Below, one piece after another: positions 1 to 8,854 of a stretch of DNA of 64,000 nt. The notes under the pieces were generated by a model. It saw nothing but the letters and a program-made list of their open reading frames with translations. It did not search any database and was not told the origin of the DNA. How positions within the stretch are numbered: the stretch's first letter is position 1; the number at the start of each line of letters is the position of its first letter. Source of the stretch: Saprospiraceae bacterium (GTDB lineage Bacteria > Bacteroidota > Bacteroidia > Chitinophagales > Saprospiraceae); NCBI GenBank assembly GCA_026129545.1, contig JAHCHX010000003.1:475242-539241 (forward strand). The letters are read 5' to 3'. Position numbers and translations under genes: made by a program.

Positions 1-2
1 AC

Positions 3-326
3 GAAAAAGGATACCTGCAATACCTCGCGCTGATTGCTTGGCTTTCCTTCGAAAAAGTGAACGGCCCGACGGAACCCATCTCGGAAGAACAAATCGGGCT
101 GGCCGAGGAGAAAAACTACGAGATACTGGAAGGCTCCACGGCCAAGAAGTTCCGCGAGCGTCTCAACCCGTTTTTTGAAAACACCCCACAAGAAGACCTG
201 CTCGCCTTTGCCGAGGATGCCGTGATGGAAGAAGAGGACGACCCGAACGCGCTGGTCACGAAGGAGGGTCGCGAGCCTATTTTTGTGGCCATCAAGACGT
301 TGGTGGATGTGCTTGGCGAGGGTTGA
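3..326 (+). CDS. C-terminal part of an unknown acidic protein (truncated by window edge)
   Basis: The frame is open from base 3 through the stop at 324-326, so 107 residues are visible and the true start lies outside the window. An in-frame GTG at 57 exists, but the upstream residues read as ordinary coding sequence (aromatic and leucine rich), so I treat this as a 5'-truncated gene. The visible part has a strongly acidic run (EEEDD) in its second half and no motif I recognise. It is on the opposite strand to the protease that follows, with 27 bases between the two stop codons (convergent). Function unknown. Confidence 0.6.
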   Translation, partial: EKGYLQYLALIAWLSFEKVNGPTEPISEEQIGLAEEKNYEILEGSTAKKFRERLNPFFENTPQEDLLAFAEDAVMEEEDDPNALVTKEGREPIFVAIKTLVDVLGEG

Positions 327-353
327 TTCACGGCACGTCCGCTCGCGCCATGC

Positions 354-1589
354 TCAAATCAAATCGCGCAACACGATTTTTTTCTTGAGTATCTTTCCAT
401 CGCGGCGTACCACTATTCTGAGCGTTTTCCCCGCTTTTTTTTGGAGTTTGTGTTGCAAATCCGCCAAAGAAGACAATGCAAGGGGGAACACACCCACTCG
501 CAGTATTTCGTCGCCCTTTCGAATATCAGCCTCCGACGCTGGCGAGTTGGGCACCACGCTCTGCACCATGTATCGGTCAAAATTGGCCCCTGTTGCGATG
601 AGGTTGAGGCCGCTCCGGTCGTAGCCATACTCGGCTTTGAAGTAGCGGGCGGGCTTGAGCCATACGAGCGCCTTGTGGTAGTCCAACACGATGATGAAGC
701 GGCTTAGAAGCGTGTTCCCGAGCAGCCCATTTCGTTTGTTGAGATGGTCGGAGACGTAGGCAGCGGAGTCGAGTGTCTGAAAATAAGTGATGACGTTTTG
801 CTGCGTGAATGTGCCCATCTCGATTTGGCGGATACGTCCCGTGAACCCTTCCAAATAACCGCCCAAACCCATGCCGATGTTTGAGGAAATAGTGTTGGCG
901 GGCGGGTGTAGCATGGGGTGCGTGTCGCTGAAAAGCAGCAACGGCAAGCCTGCGCCCGTGTCGAGCAAGAGTTTTACTGGCACTGTGGAATCCGGCACTA
1001 TGTTGAGGCGGGTGTTGAGATACAACTTGTTGCGATAGATTTCGACAGGCACCGCCACATAGCCTTCGTCTTTCATTTGGAAAAACTCGCGGTCGTAGAG
1101 TGTGATGATGTGGCGGTCGTAGTTGATTTTGATGATGTATTTTGAAAACACATTGGCAGACATAATGCCGTGCACGTTGATGCCCGCGTATTCCTCGAAC
1201 CGAAAATAATCCTCCTGTAGCACCAAAATGTCTTCTCGCGGCGCGAGTGCTTTCCCGACGATTTCAAAACGAACACGCCGCGCCAGATACGCCACCAATT
1301 CGGTCTTCAAATCAGAACCCGTGACCCGAAACTCCCGCTCATACGTCACTTTGAGCATATCGCTGATTTCGCGCTTGCTCAAAATGGTGTGTTCCGCGCC
1401 CGTGTCGAGGATGAACCTCAAGGGCAACAAGCCATTGAAAAGCACCGTGACGATGATGAAATTGTTGGTGTATTCAAACGGTATGTCCACCTGTCGCTGC
1501 CCCTCGGGTATGTAAAACCCAGCCTGTGCCGCCGTGCGAAATTTCGGCCAGCCAATTAAAAGCAACAAGAGCAGTACGGCTTTGGACAT
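354..1589 (-). CDS. Secreted retropepsin-like aspartyl protease with C-terminal PDZ domain
   Basis: 411 residues with an N-terminal hydrophobic signal peptide (about residues 1-22). Two pepsin/retropepsin active-site motifs are visible: DTGAEHT at D62 and DTGAGLP at D210. The protein therefore carries both catalytic half-sites in one chain, as in the Bacteroidota aspartyl protease family. Residues from about 325 to the end form a PDZ domain (VQSVVPNSPASEADIRKGDEI), expected to bind C-termini of substrates or partners. Acts in the periplasm or at the surface; substrate unknown. The start chosen gives the signal peptide directly. Monocistronic, convergent with the truncated gene before it. Family call is firm from the two DTG motifs; the biological role is not visible. 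Confidence 0.85.
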   Translation of the reverse strand: MSKAVLLLLLLIGWPKFRTAAQAGFYIPEGQRQVDIPFEYTNNFIIVTVLFNGLLPLRFILDTGAEHTILSKREISDMLKVTYEREFRVTGSDLKTELVAYLARRVRFEIVGKALAPREDILVLQEDYFRFEEYAGINVHGIMSANVFSKYIIKINYDRHIITLYDREFFQMKDEGYVAVPVEIYRNKLYLNTRLNIVPDSTVPVKLLLDTGAGLPLLLFSDTHPMLHPPANTISSNIGMGLGGYLEGFTGRIRQIEMGTFTQQNVITYFQTLDSAAYVSDHLNKRNGLLGNTLLSRFIIVLDYHKALVWLKPARYFKAEYGYDRSGLNLIATGANFDRYMVQSVVPNSPASEADIRKGDEILRVGVFPLALSSLADLQHKLQKKAGKTLRIVVRRDGKILKKKIVLRDLI

Positions 1590-1644
1590 TTTGATAAATT
1601 TGGTCTGTGTAAGGGAGTGGGTCTATGTGTGCAAACAGCAGCCA

Positions 1645-3075
1645 TCAAAGCGATATGCCCCAAACAAACGGCAACACCGCGTAAAGAAATATCAACAACA
1701 ACACAATCGCCACCGCATCAAGTATAAAACCCGCCTTTGCCATGTCGCGTGTGGTCAGATAGCCCGAGCTATACACAATCGTGTTGGGTGCCGTCGCCAC
1801 TGGCAAGCCAAACCCGAACGACGCGGCCAACGTCGCGCTGAGCAGCAACCCAAACGGGTGCATACCGATGCTCACCGCCAACGCTGCCAACACAGGCATC
1901 ATCATGCTCGCCGTGGCGATATTGCTCGCCACTTCGCTCAACAGCACCACCACCGTCAGCACGGTCAGCAAGATGAGCAGGTGCGAAAGGGTGCTCAGCC
2001 CCGTCATGCGTTCGCCCAGCCACGCCGCAAGGCCGCTCTGGTCGAAGCCTTTGGCCAAAGCCAGTCCGCCACCAAACAACAGAATAATGCCCCAAGGTAT
2101 TCGCAAGGCGGTGTCCCAATCCAGAAGCGGCTTGCTCCCGTCGCCGGAAGGCACCAAAAAAAGCAAGATGCCGCCAGCCACCGCTACCACCACGTCGTTG
2201 CAATTGGGCACCCATTTGTACCAAACCAGCGAGCCTGTTATCCACGCCAAGATGACCACCCCGAACAACCACATCAAGCGACGCTCCGGCATGGTGACAC
2301 GACCTAGCATGGCCAAGTCCTCACGAATAGCGTCGCGGCTATCGTGCGAGGTATCCATCGTCTTGCCCAGCGGGAAGAGCCATAGCAACAGGCCCCAACA
2401 AGCCACGAGCAACACCGTCGTGAAAGGCAAACCAAACAAAAACCATTGCCAGAACGACACGGCTATATCCATTTTCTGCTTCACATAAGAGACAAAAATG
2501 GCGTTGGTGGGTGTGCCGATGAGTGTCGCCAACCCTCCGATGGAGCAGGCATACCCCACCCCGAGCAACAAAGCCTTTTGAAAATGGCGCGCATCCTTGT
2601 CTATCCCGCCCGATTGCACCGCCACCGCAATCGCCACAGGTGTCATCATCACCGCGGTGGCCGTGTTCGATACCCACATCGAAATAAAAGCAGATGCCAC
2701 CATGAAACCCAGCACCACCCGCGATGGTTTGCTACCCAACCACATCACCAGCCGAAGCGCGATGCGGCGGTGCAGATGCCAGCGTTCGATGGTCTTGCCA
2801 AAGAAAAATCCTGCGATGAATAGAAAGATAATTTCGTTGCCATATTCGCCCGACACGTCTTTGAGCCGCGCCACGCCAGTGAGGGGAAACAAGACCAAGG
2901 GAAGCAAAGAAGTGACTGCCAAATCCACTGGTTCCGTAATCCACCAGACGGCAATCCAAAGCGTGATAGCGGTAGTCAGCTTGGCGGCCTCGGGCATACC
3001 TGCGGGCGCAGGCAATGCGGCGATGAGCAGAAAGAGAAGCGGGCCAGCGAGCAAGGCGAGGGTGCGTTGGTTCAT
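1645..3075 (-). CDS. SLC13/DASS family sodium:carboxylate (or anion) symporter
   Basis: About 476 residues with roughly a dozen hydrophobic segments. The two sodium/substrate hairpin motifs of the DASS family are present: WVSNTATAVMMTP in the first half and ASNIATASMMMP in the second, i.e. an SNT motif and an SNI variant in the inverted repeat. Members such as VcINDY import C4-dicarboxylates or citrate with sodium; others carry sulfate or phosphate, and the substrate cannot be settled here. I start at the ATG at 3075 (MNQRTLALL), which begins just before the first membrane segment; an in-frame alternative lies nine codons upstream. The gene has no obvious operon partner. Confidence 0.85.
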   Translation of the reverse strand: MNQRTLALLAGPLLFLLIAALPAPAGMPEAAKLTTAITLWIAVWWITEPVDLAVTSLLPLVLFPLTGVARLKDVSGEYGNEIIFLFIAGFFFGKTIERWHLHRRIALRLVMWLGSKPSRVVLGFMVASAFISMWVSNTATAVMMTPVAIAVAVQSGGIDKDARHFQKALLLGVGYACSIGGLATLIGTPTNAIFVSYVKQKMDIAVSFWQWFLFGLPFTTVLLVACWGLLLWLFPLGKTMDTSHDSRDAIREDLAMLGRVTMPERRLMWLFGVVILAWITGSLVWYKWVPNCNDVVVAVAGGILLFLVPSGDGSKPLLDWDTALRIPWGIILLFGGGLALAKGFDQSGLAAWLGERMTGLSTLSHLLILLTVLTVVVLLSEVASNIATASMMMPVLAALAVSIGMHPFGLLLSATLAASFGFGLPVATAPNTIVYSSGYLTTRDMAKAGFILDAVAIVLLLIFLYAVLPFVWGISL

Positions 3076-3183
3076 ATCGCAAAAGGACAAAACGAACCGC
3101 AAAACTTGCGCACCAAAAGGAATATATTTTTGGAGCGGTTGGCTTTTATGCCTTGATTCGCCGAGATTTTTTGGTTCACCATA

Positions 3184-3250
3184 ATTGATGCCCTGAATTT
3201 GAATGAGTTACATCAATCATGGGGGGAACCTGACGGCACGCGGCATGAAA
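3184..3250. repeat. Intergenic repeat copy A (ATTGATGCCCTGA family)
   Basis: A stretch of about 67 bases just downstream of the bacilliredoxin stop closely resembles 5282-5351, which lies downstream of the ompA-like gene. Shared landmarks in order are ATTGATGCCCTGA, TTTGAA, CAATCATG, TGACGGC and GGCAT. In this copy ATTGATG and CATCAAT can pair as a 7-bp stem. Confidence 0.5.
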
Positions 3251-3268
3251 GCCAACCGCTCGGCGTAT

Positions 3269-3682
3269 TCAGCAGAACTGCTCGTAAGCCATTTTCAGGT
3301 TTTCGGCAATGCTTTCTGCCGGGCGGCCTTCTATGTGGCGACGCTCCAAGAAGTGCACGAGTTTGCCGTCTTTGAAAAGCGCGATGCTGGGCGACGATGG
3401 CGGGTATGGCAACAGGTACTCCCGTGCTTTGGCCGTCGCTTCCGTGTCCACGCCAGCAAAAACGGTGTAGAGCTTTTCCGGGCGCTTGGTGTTTTCGAGC
3501 GAGCGTTTGGCTCCGGGACGCGCCATAGCAGCCGCGCAACCGCACACGCTATTGACCACCAAGAGTGCCGTTCCTTTCTGATTTTCAAAAATTTGTTCCA
3601 CTGCTTCAGGCGTTTGCAAGGCTTCAAACCCAAAATTGGTGAGGTCTTGCGCCATGGGGGTTGTGAGTTGTATCGGATACAT
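3269..3682 (-). CDS. BrxA/BrxB-type bacilliredoxin-like protein
   Basis: 137 residues. The sequence VNSVCGCAAAMARPG matches the CGC active-site signature of the BrxA/BrxB (YphP/YqiW) bacilliredoxin family, thioredoxin-fold proteins that remove bacillithiol from oxidised protein thiols. The family's usual length is about 140 residues, so the gene is complete. I chose the ATG at 3682 (MYPIQLTTPM) because family members begin this way; the frame stays open upstream but those residues look non-coding. Divergent from the aldo/keto reductase with about 150 bases between. Several Bacteroidota make bacillithiol, so the role is plausible; I see no bacillithiol biosynthesis genes nearby. Confidence 0.85.
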   Translation of the reverse strand: MYPIQLTTPMAQDLTNFGFEALQTPEAVEQIFENQKGTALLVVNSVCGCAAAMARPGAKRSLENTKRPEKLYTVFAGVDTEATAKAREYLLPYPPSSPSIALFKDGKLVHFLERRHIEGRPAESIAENLKMAYEQFC

Positions 3683-3833
3683 GATGTTGCGTTGATTTGT
3701 GGATTTGTGGTTGGCGAATGTTTGAAGAGGCAAAGATAAATTGCTTCGCAAAAACAGTAGTGTCGCTACTTTGTTCAGCCACTAACTTCGCGGCAGCAAG
3801 TTTGGAGCAATATCCGCAAACAACTATCACAAA

Positions 3834-4778
3834 GTGAACATTGCACAAAAATCACTCATGCTCGGCTCGGCCCAATGGGGCTGGAACGTCGCCCGCGAGG
3901 AAGCTTTTCGCCTGCTCGACGCTTGGCTCGCCACGGGACGCCGCGAGGTGGACTGCGCCACCAATTATCCCATCAATCGAAATCCCGCCGATTTTAGAGG
4001 TGCAGAGAAAATTTTGCTTGAATATGTGCGGGCGCATGGGTTGCGCGATTTGCGCATCACCATGAAAATCGGCAGCCTCGACAATATGCGCTCCCCCGAA
4101 GTGAACCTGTCGCCGTCTTTCATCCTGATGATGGGCGAGGAATATCATCGTCTCTTCGAGGCCAATTTGCATTGCCTCATGTTTCATTGGGACAACCGCG
4201 ATGACGTGTCGGCGATTCACGCCTCTTTGGAGAGCCTGGCCACCCTGCAAAAAGATGCGCACATCCGCCCCGGATTGTCGGGCATCAAGCATCCCGAGGC
4301 CTACCTTGAAGCCAACGCATCGCTCCATCTCTCTTTCGACATTCAGCTAAAACACAACATTTTCCGCTCGGACCTCCTTCGCTACTCTCCTCTACTCTCT
4401 GTCCGGCCAGACAACCCCTCAAAAAACTCAACCACTCTTTTCGCCTACGGCATTAATGGGGGCGGCGTAAAACTCGACCAGCACTATGCGCCCGATAGCG
4501 TTTTTCTTGCTCGCGGCGGTCAGCCAGAACAAGTGGGGGCTACGTTGGAAAAAGTGCGTGCATTGCTGCCAGACTGGAGCACCGCCTTTGTGCGCCCTCC
4601 GGTGAAGACGATGAACCACATCGGTCTTATTTACGCGGGATTGCACCCCGAATTGAGCGGAGTGCTGCTCGGGGTGTCGTCGAGCAGCCAATTGCGCGAG
4701 ACGCTGGATTTTTGGCGCAATTTGGAAACCTTCGACTACGGGGATATTTTTCAGGCTTTAAACAAAATTGCCCGCTAA
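3834..4778 (+). CDS. Aldo/keto reductase family protein
   Basis: 314 residues. The N-terminus LGSAQWGW followed by VDCATNYPIN matches the first strand and catalytic Asp/Tyr region of the aldo/keto reductase TIM barrel. TMKIGS supplies the lysine and LMFHWD the histidine of the catalytic tetrad. Such enzymes reduce carbonyls with NADPH, but this member is divergent in the second half and its substrate is unknown. The frame starts with GTG at 3834; an ATG eight codons later (3858, MLGSAQWGW) is an equally good start because it sits right at the first beta strand. Confidence 0.75.
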   Translation: MNIAQKSLMLGSAQWGWNVAREEAFRLLDAWLATGRREVDCATNYPINRNPADFRGAEKILLEYVRAHGLRDLRITMKIGSLDNMRSPEVNLSPSFILMMGEEYHRLFEANLHCLMFHWDNRDDVSAIHASLESLATLQKDAHIRPGLSGIKHPEAYLEANASLHLSFDIQLKHNIFRSDLLRYSPLLSVRPDNPSKNSTTLFAYGINGGGVKLDQHYAPDSVFLARGGQPEQVGATLEKVRALLPDWSTAFVRPPVKTMNHIGLIYAGLHPELSGVLLGVSSSSQLRETLDFWRNLETFDYGDIFQALNKIAR

Positions 4779-4832
4779 ACCCAATATATGGGCCAGCAGG
4801 CAATCATTAGAACCATGAAAATTTTTTCTTCG

Positions 4833-5180
4833 CTACAAATGGAGCCGCGCTTTTCGCTCAAGCAACACTTCTTCTGACTCCACCCTATCTGGGTCTGGCA
4901 CACAACAATCCACAGGACATACGGCAGCGCATTGCGGCTCTTCGTGAAATCCGACACATTCCGTACACTTGTCCGGCACGATGTAGTAGTAGTCGTTTGA
5001 CACTGGGCTGTTTTTCTGGCTCGCATCCACTTTGATGCCGTTCTCCAACACATACTCTCCTTTCACTGTGTTGCCATCGGAAATGGCCCACTCCACCCCA
5101 CCTTCATATATGGCGTTGTTGGGGCATTCCGGTTCGCAGGCTCCGCAGTTGATGCACTCATCGGTAATCATTATTGCCAT
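4833..5180 (-). CDS. 2[4Fe-4S] ferredoxin
   Basis: 115 residues. The first cluster motif is CINCGACEPECP (C-x2-C-x2-C-x3-C-P). The second is CTECVGFHEEPQCAAVCPVDCC, in which the second and third cysteines are spaced by an eight-residue insertion, as in Allochromatium-type ferredoxins, plus a C-terminal extension of about 25 residues. It carries electrons in the cytoplasm between redox enzymes; partners are not encoded nearby. An unusually clear ribosome-binding site and promoter precede it (separate entries), suggesting strong expression. Confidence 0.93.
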   Translation of the reverse strand: MAIMITDECINCGACEPECPNNAIYEGGVEWAISDGNTVKGEYVLENGIKVDASQKNSPVSNDYYYIVPDKCTECVGFHEEPQCAAVCPVDCCVPDPDRVESEEVLLERKARLHL

Positions 5181-5186
5181 GATGTA

Positions 5187-5194
5187 CTCCTCCT
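5187..5194 (-). promoter_or_regulatory. Strong Shine-Dalgarno site of the ferredoxin gene
   Basis: On the minus strand AGGAGGAG lies six bases upstream of the ferredoxin ATG. Bacteroidota mRNAs rarely carry a Shine-Dalgarno site and I see none this good elsewhere in the window. It fixes the ferredoxin start. Confidence 0.75.
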
Positions 5195-5238
5195 ATTGAT
5201 TTTTGTAAGGAAACAAGCGGCGTTTCCGAAAGTTGGGG

Positions 5239-5262
5239 CAAAGGTAAACCATCATTCGTCAA
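5239..5262 (-). promoter_or_regulatory. Bacteroidota-type promoter of the ferredoxin gene
   Basis: On the minus strand TTGAC (5258-5262) is followed after about 12 bases by TACCTTTG (5239-5246), matching the -33 TTG and -7 TAnnTTTG boxes of the primary sigma factor of Bacteroidota. It lies about 60 bases upstream of the start codon. Confidence 0.6.
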
Positions 5263-5281
5263 GATTTTTCAGATGCCCTTG

Positions 5282-5351
5282 ATTGATGCCCTGATTTGAA
5301 ATAGATTGCGATTTCAATCATGCAGAGAGTGTATGACGGCGCGGGGCATAG
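5282..5351. repeat. Intergenic repeat copy B (ATTGATGCCCTGA family)
   Basis: Second copy of the repeat described at 3184-3250, again placed 20-40 bases beyond the stop codon of a minus-strand gene (the ompA-like gene). Landmarks ATTGATGCCCTGA, CAATCATG, TGACGGC and GGCAT are shared in the same order. Confidence 0.5.
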
Positions 5352-5388
5352 AGAAGACCGGCGAGCAAGCGCGTTTCTCCACCACTTG

Positions 5389-7710
5389 TCATTGCACGGC
5401 ACGCACAAAGGCATCAATGCCATTGTCTTCCAACCGCTTTTTGAGGATGTCAGCCTCACGGCGCGATTTGAATTTGCCCACGCTGACGGAAAAATAGGTG
5501 GAGTTGGGAAAGCGCACGATTTGAGCGGCGCTGAACCCTGCTTTGTGGATGTTGAGCAGCTGATTTTGCGCACGCTCTTCCATGAGGAACGAGCCTGCCA
5601 CGACGTGGTAAGTGTCGCGCTCGGCATTGCTCACCGTCACTTTGCCGCTGGTGCCGGGCGGGATGTTGACGGGAGGCTGCGGCTGCCCTGAGGAAGCGGT
5701 GGCGGGCGCAGTAGCGATTTGACCGTCCACATACACCATAGCCGCGCCTTGCACACCTGTCAGGATGCGCACTTCGGTGCGGCGGTTGCGAGCGTGTTCT
5801 TGTTCGGTACATTGCACGCCGTCGCGACAGCGGTTGCGCGGCTCGCTTTCGCCGTAGCCAACTGGGCGCAGGCGCGAGCGTGGGATGCCTTGCGACACGA
5901 GGTAGTCCACCACACCCTCTGCGCGACGCTGGCTGAGGTCTTGGTTGTATTTGTTGTTGCCTCGACAATCGGTGTGGCTGGCAAGCTCGACTTTGATGGT
6001 GGGGTGCTGTTTCATCAGCGTCACGAGCAAGTCAAGGTCTTGCCGACCATCGGGACGCAGGGTAGCGTCGTTGAAGTTGTAATAGATGTTGGGCAGTTCG
6101 ATGATGGAACCCGGCAGCAGGGGAGCGACCGATATGTTCTGCATGGTCAGTTGGTTGGGCAGCCATCCTTGCGTATCTATGTCGGTGCTGCCGATGAGCC
6201 GCCCGGCTTGGAACATATCGAGCTTATACTGCGTGTTTGGGTCGAGGAAGTGGTCCACCATGCCATTCACGTCGGTCACGAGGGTGTCTTGCTGTTTGGT
6301 GGTTTTGTTGGTCAGCACCAACACGGCGCCTGCCAAAGGCGCATTGGTCACATAGTTGAACACCGAGGGGTTCCATTGCACGCGATTGGTTTTGAGTGCC
6401 TTTTCGAGCTGGATAGCCACCTCATTGCCCGTTTTTGAAATCGGGACACGAATTTGCTTGGTCTGATAGCCCTGTTTCGTGACACTGATGGCATAGTTTC
6501 CGGGTTTGAGCTCCGTGAGGAAACGGCCTCTGGCATCCGTCTGGCCATTGATGCCTTTGTCGGGTGGCAGGGATTTCATTATTTCCTTGCCGTCAATGGT
6601 TTGGATGGTGATGAGGTTGCCTTGTTCGTCGCGTCCAATCACGTTGTTTTTGCCATAGTCGAGGATTTGCACCGCTGCTTCTCCTATGGGAGAGTTGCTG
6701 GCTTTGTCGGTCACCACCACGCGCAGGTCGAGTTTGCGGTCGGGCACTCGTTCGTTTTGAAGCAGGAAGTCATCGAGGTTGCCATTTTCCACATGGAAGC
6801 TGAAAATATCGTCGGCGCCAGCGCCTCCGTTCCCGTTGGAAGAGAAATAGCCGTTGATTTTGTTCAGGTCAACTATCAGTCCAAAGTCGTCGCCCGAAGT
6901 GTTGAAAGGCGCTCCCATGTTGACTGGCTTGGTCCATTTTGTCTCGTTTTCCGGGATGACATAATAGAGGTCGAAGCCGCCTTTGCCGCCGGGCAATCCT
7001 TTGGAAGCATAGTACAAGGTGTTGTCGGCATGGATGAAGGGGAAGGCTTCGTCTTTGGAGGTGTTGACGCTTGGGCCAAGGTTGACTGGTTCGCTCCACG
7101 ATTCGCCGACGCGATATGACACATAGATGTCCATGCCGCCACGGCTGCCGGGCCGATTGGACGCAAAGAACAATTTGTCTCCGTCAATGCTGATGGCGGG
7201 GTGGCAATCCGCGTAGGATTCGTCGTTGACCGGGAAAATCGGCTTCGGCTCGCTCCATGTGAAGCCTTCCAGCGTGGAATAATAAATCCGCATCATCAGG
7301 CTTCCGTCTTTGCTGAGTTTTTCTTTGCCGTTGACGATGATATTGCGCGAAAAATAGACAGTCTCTGCGGTGCGGTCGAAACAGACAGGCCCTTCGTTGT
7401 ATTGGGTCGAGATTTCTTTGGCAAAAGGTTCGGCAGCGCTCAATTCCCCATCGGCATTGCGCTGAGAACGCAAGATGGATGTGTAATGCTGCTTGTTTTT
7501 GTCGGTCAGTTTTTTCAAGCCGGCATTGTTGGTGGAGATGAAAACGATGCCGTCTTCATAGAAAGTAGGGCTGAATTCCAACTCCGCAGAATTGACGGCA
7601 TATTCGTTTTTGACCTGCACGGTGGCTGGCACCACATCGGATTGAGCGAACAAAAGGCAGGCAGGCAGCCAAAAGGCCGTGAGTAAAGATGTACGGTAAC
7701 GGGTTTTCAT
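5389..7710 (-). CDS. OmpA-family envelope protein with PD40 repeats, carboxypeptidase-regulatory-like domains and SPOR domain
   Basis: About 773 residues with a signal peptide ending near LLFAQS. Domain order: WD40-like PD40 beta-propeller repeats (about 45-320, e.g. DGDKLFFASNRPGSRGGMDIY); two carboxypeptidase-regulatory-like beta domains (about 335-530); an OmpA peptidoglycan-binding domain (about 535-655, HTDCRGNNKYNQDLSQRRAE); and a SPOR-type domain at the end (about 700-773, YHVVAGSFLMEERAQNQL). PD40 plus OmpA proteins such as PorE anchor T9SS components to peptidoglycan. The SPOR addition suggests a second glycan contact. It follows porP/sprF by about 100 bases and is probably co-transcribed with it. 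Start taken at MKTRYR; three codons upstream is another ATG. Confidence 0.85.
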   Translation of the reverse strand: MKTRYRTSLLTAFWLPACLLFAQSDVVPATVQVKNEYAVNSAELEFSPTFYEDGIVFISTNNAGLKKLTDKNKQHYTSILRSQRNADGELSAAEPFAKEISTQYNEGPVCFDRTAETVYFSRNIIVNGKEKLSKDGSLMMRIYYSTLEGFTWSEPKPIFPVNDESYADCHPAISIDGDKLFFASNRPGSRGGMDIYVSYRVGESWSEPVNLGPSVNTSKDEAFPFIHADNTLYYASKGLPGGKGGFDLYYVIPENETKWTKPVNMGAPFNTSGDDFGLIVDLNKINGYFSSNGNGGAGADDIFSFHVENGNLDDFLLQNERVPDRKLDLRVVVTDKASNSPIGEAAVQILDYGKNNVIGRDEQGNLITIQTIDGKEIMKSLPPDKGINGQTDARGRFLTELKPGNYAISVTKQGYQTKQIRVPISKTGNEVAIQLEKALKTNRVQWNPSVFNYVTNAPLAGAVLVLTNKTTKQQDTLVTDVNGMVDHFLDPNTQYKLDMFQAGRLIGSTDIDTQGWLPNQLTMQNISVAPLLPGSIIELPNIYYNFNDATLRPDGRQDLDLLVTLMKQHPTIKVELASHTDCRGNNKYNQDLSQRRAEGVVDYLVSQGIPRSRLRPVGYGESEPRNRCRDGVQCTEQEHARNRRTEVRILTGVQGAAMVYVDGQIATAPATASSGQPQPPVNIPPGTSGKVTVSNAERDTYHVVAGSFLMEERAQNQLLNIHKAGFSAAQIVRFPNSTYFSVSVGKFKSRREADILKKRLEDNGIDAFVRAVQ

Positions 7711-7810
7711 GATTCCCATGATTTTCGGTAAAAAAGAAAGAGATTACAAAATTTCAATTGACTTTAAAAGGGTTAACATTGGCTAAATGTTGTGGCTCGC
7801 GAGCATTGTT

Positions 7811-8770
7811 TTACATGAAAAATCGCGGATGGAACACGTCCTTCTTCTTGCCGCCGCCGTTCTTGGGTTTTTTCAGGTCGGCCTGCAAGAGTATTTCCAC
7901 CGAGCCAGCGTTGTAATCCTTGATGCTCGAAAGCGTGAAATCGTAAGCAGCGCCCACGCCAATTTGGGGCGTTGCCTGCCACATGGCCAGCAAACTAACC
8001 GACTCGCCCGCGCCGTTGCCACCCACACGATAAGACAGCCCTGCGGTCACTATCTTGCGGATGTCTATGTTGACGTTCACGTCGGCATCAATCGGGGCGT
8101 GCTCGACGTATTTTACCAATACGGCAGGCATCAGGTTGATGTCTTCGCTCAAAGGCACGATGCCGCCTGTGACGGCGTAGAAGTGGGGCGATTCCTTGGC
8201 CACGAGATTGGCTTGGTCGTTGGAGAAGCCAAGCGTGTTTTTGTAGATGCGCGGTATCGAGAAACCCACATAGTATTTGCCCATGAAAGTGCCATACACG
8301 CCAGCCCCTACGTTGCCGCGCACGGAATTGACCCGCTGGTTGTCCAGCGAGGGGTCGCCGATGTTGATGGGATTGGCCTCGTTGAAGGCAAAGCTCACCG
8401 AGCGGATGGAGCCTTGAATGCCCGCGCGAACGGAGACCATTTCGGTTTTTAGCAACTCATAGGAGTATGCCAGCGAGCCATAAAAATCGCGCTGCAAGCC
8501 GATTTTCAGGCCCGAAAAAACCACGCCCACTCCGACACGCGGCGTGAGGAAAGGCGAGTTGAAACTCATCAGGGCGGAGGCAGGCGCACCGTCGAAACCA
8601 ATCCATTGGTTCCGATAGATGCCTGTCACGGAGGGTACACCCCTTGTGCCGGAGTAGGCGGGGTTGTACATCAGTTTATTGTACATAAACTGCGTGTAGT
8701 GGTGTTCCTGCTGAGCAGAAAGCCGAACGCAAGCGGCCAGTATAAGCGAAAGGAATAAGAGTTTTTTCAT
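7811..8770 (-). CDS. PorP/SprF family type IX secretion outer-membrane protein
   Basis: 319 residues. After a signal peptide (MKKLLFLSLILAACVRLSAQ) comes the family hallmark QFMYNKLMYNPAYSGTRG, followed by repeated amphipathic beta strands ending in an aromatic residue, as expected of an outer-membrane beta barrel. PorP/SprF proteins bind T9SS cargo at the outer membrane; SprF-type members are needed for cargo with type B sorting domains and are usually encoded directly downstream of that cargo. That is the arrangement here: the preceding gene ends in a type B domain, and the OmpA-like gene follows. Confidence 0.92.
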   Translation of the reverse strand: MKKLLFLSLILAACVRLSAQQEHHYTQFMYNKLMYNPAYSGTRGVPSVTGIYRNQWIGFDGAPASALMSFNSPFLTPRVGVGVVFSGLKIGLQRDFYGSLAYSYELLKTEMVSVRAGIQGSIRSVSFAFNEANPINIGDPSLDNQRVNSVRGNVGAGVYGTFMGKYYVGFSIPRIYKNTLGFSNDQANLVAKESPHFYAVTGGIVPLSEDINLMPAVLVKYVEHAPIDADVNVNIDIRKIVTAGLSYRVGGNGAGESVSLLAMWQATPQIGVGAAYDFTLSSIKDYNAGSVEILLQADLKKPKNGGGKKKDVFHPRFFM

Positions 8771-8795
8771 CGTAAAAAGTTTGATGGTTGGCAGG

Positions 8796-8839
8796 TTTTC
8801 GGGTTAACAAGCGCTTTTCTTGCCTTGTTAACCCGAAAA
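8796..8839. terminator. Perfect 16-bp hairpin between HYR/cohesin gene and porP/sprF
   Basis: TTTTCGGGTTAACAAG (8796-8811) and its exact complement (8824-8839) are separated by a 12-base loop. It lies between the stop of the HYR protein (8855) and the start of porP/sprF (8770). No clean T-run follows on the minus strand, so it may act as a processing or stability hairpin, or attenuate read-through, instead of being a full terminator. Confidence 0.6.
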
Positions 8840-8854
8840 AACCCTAAACCCCAT

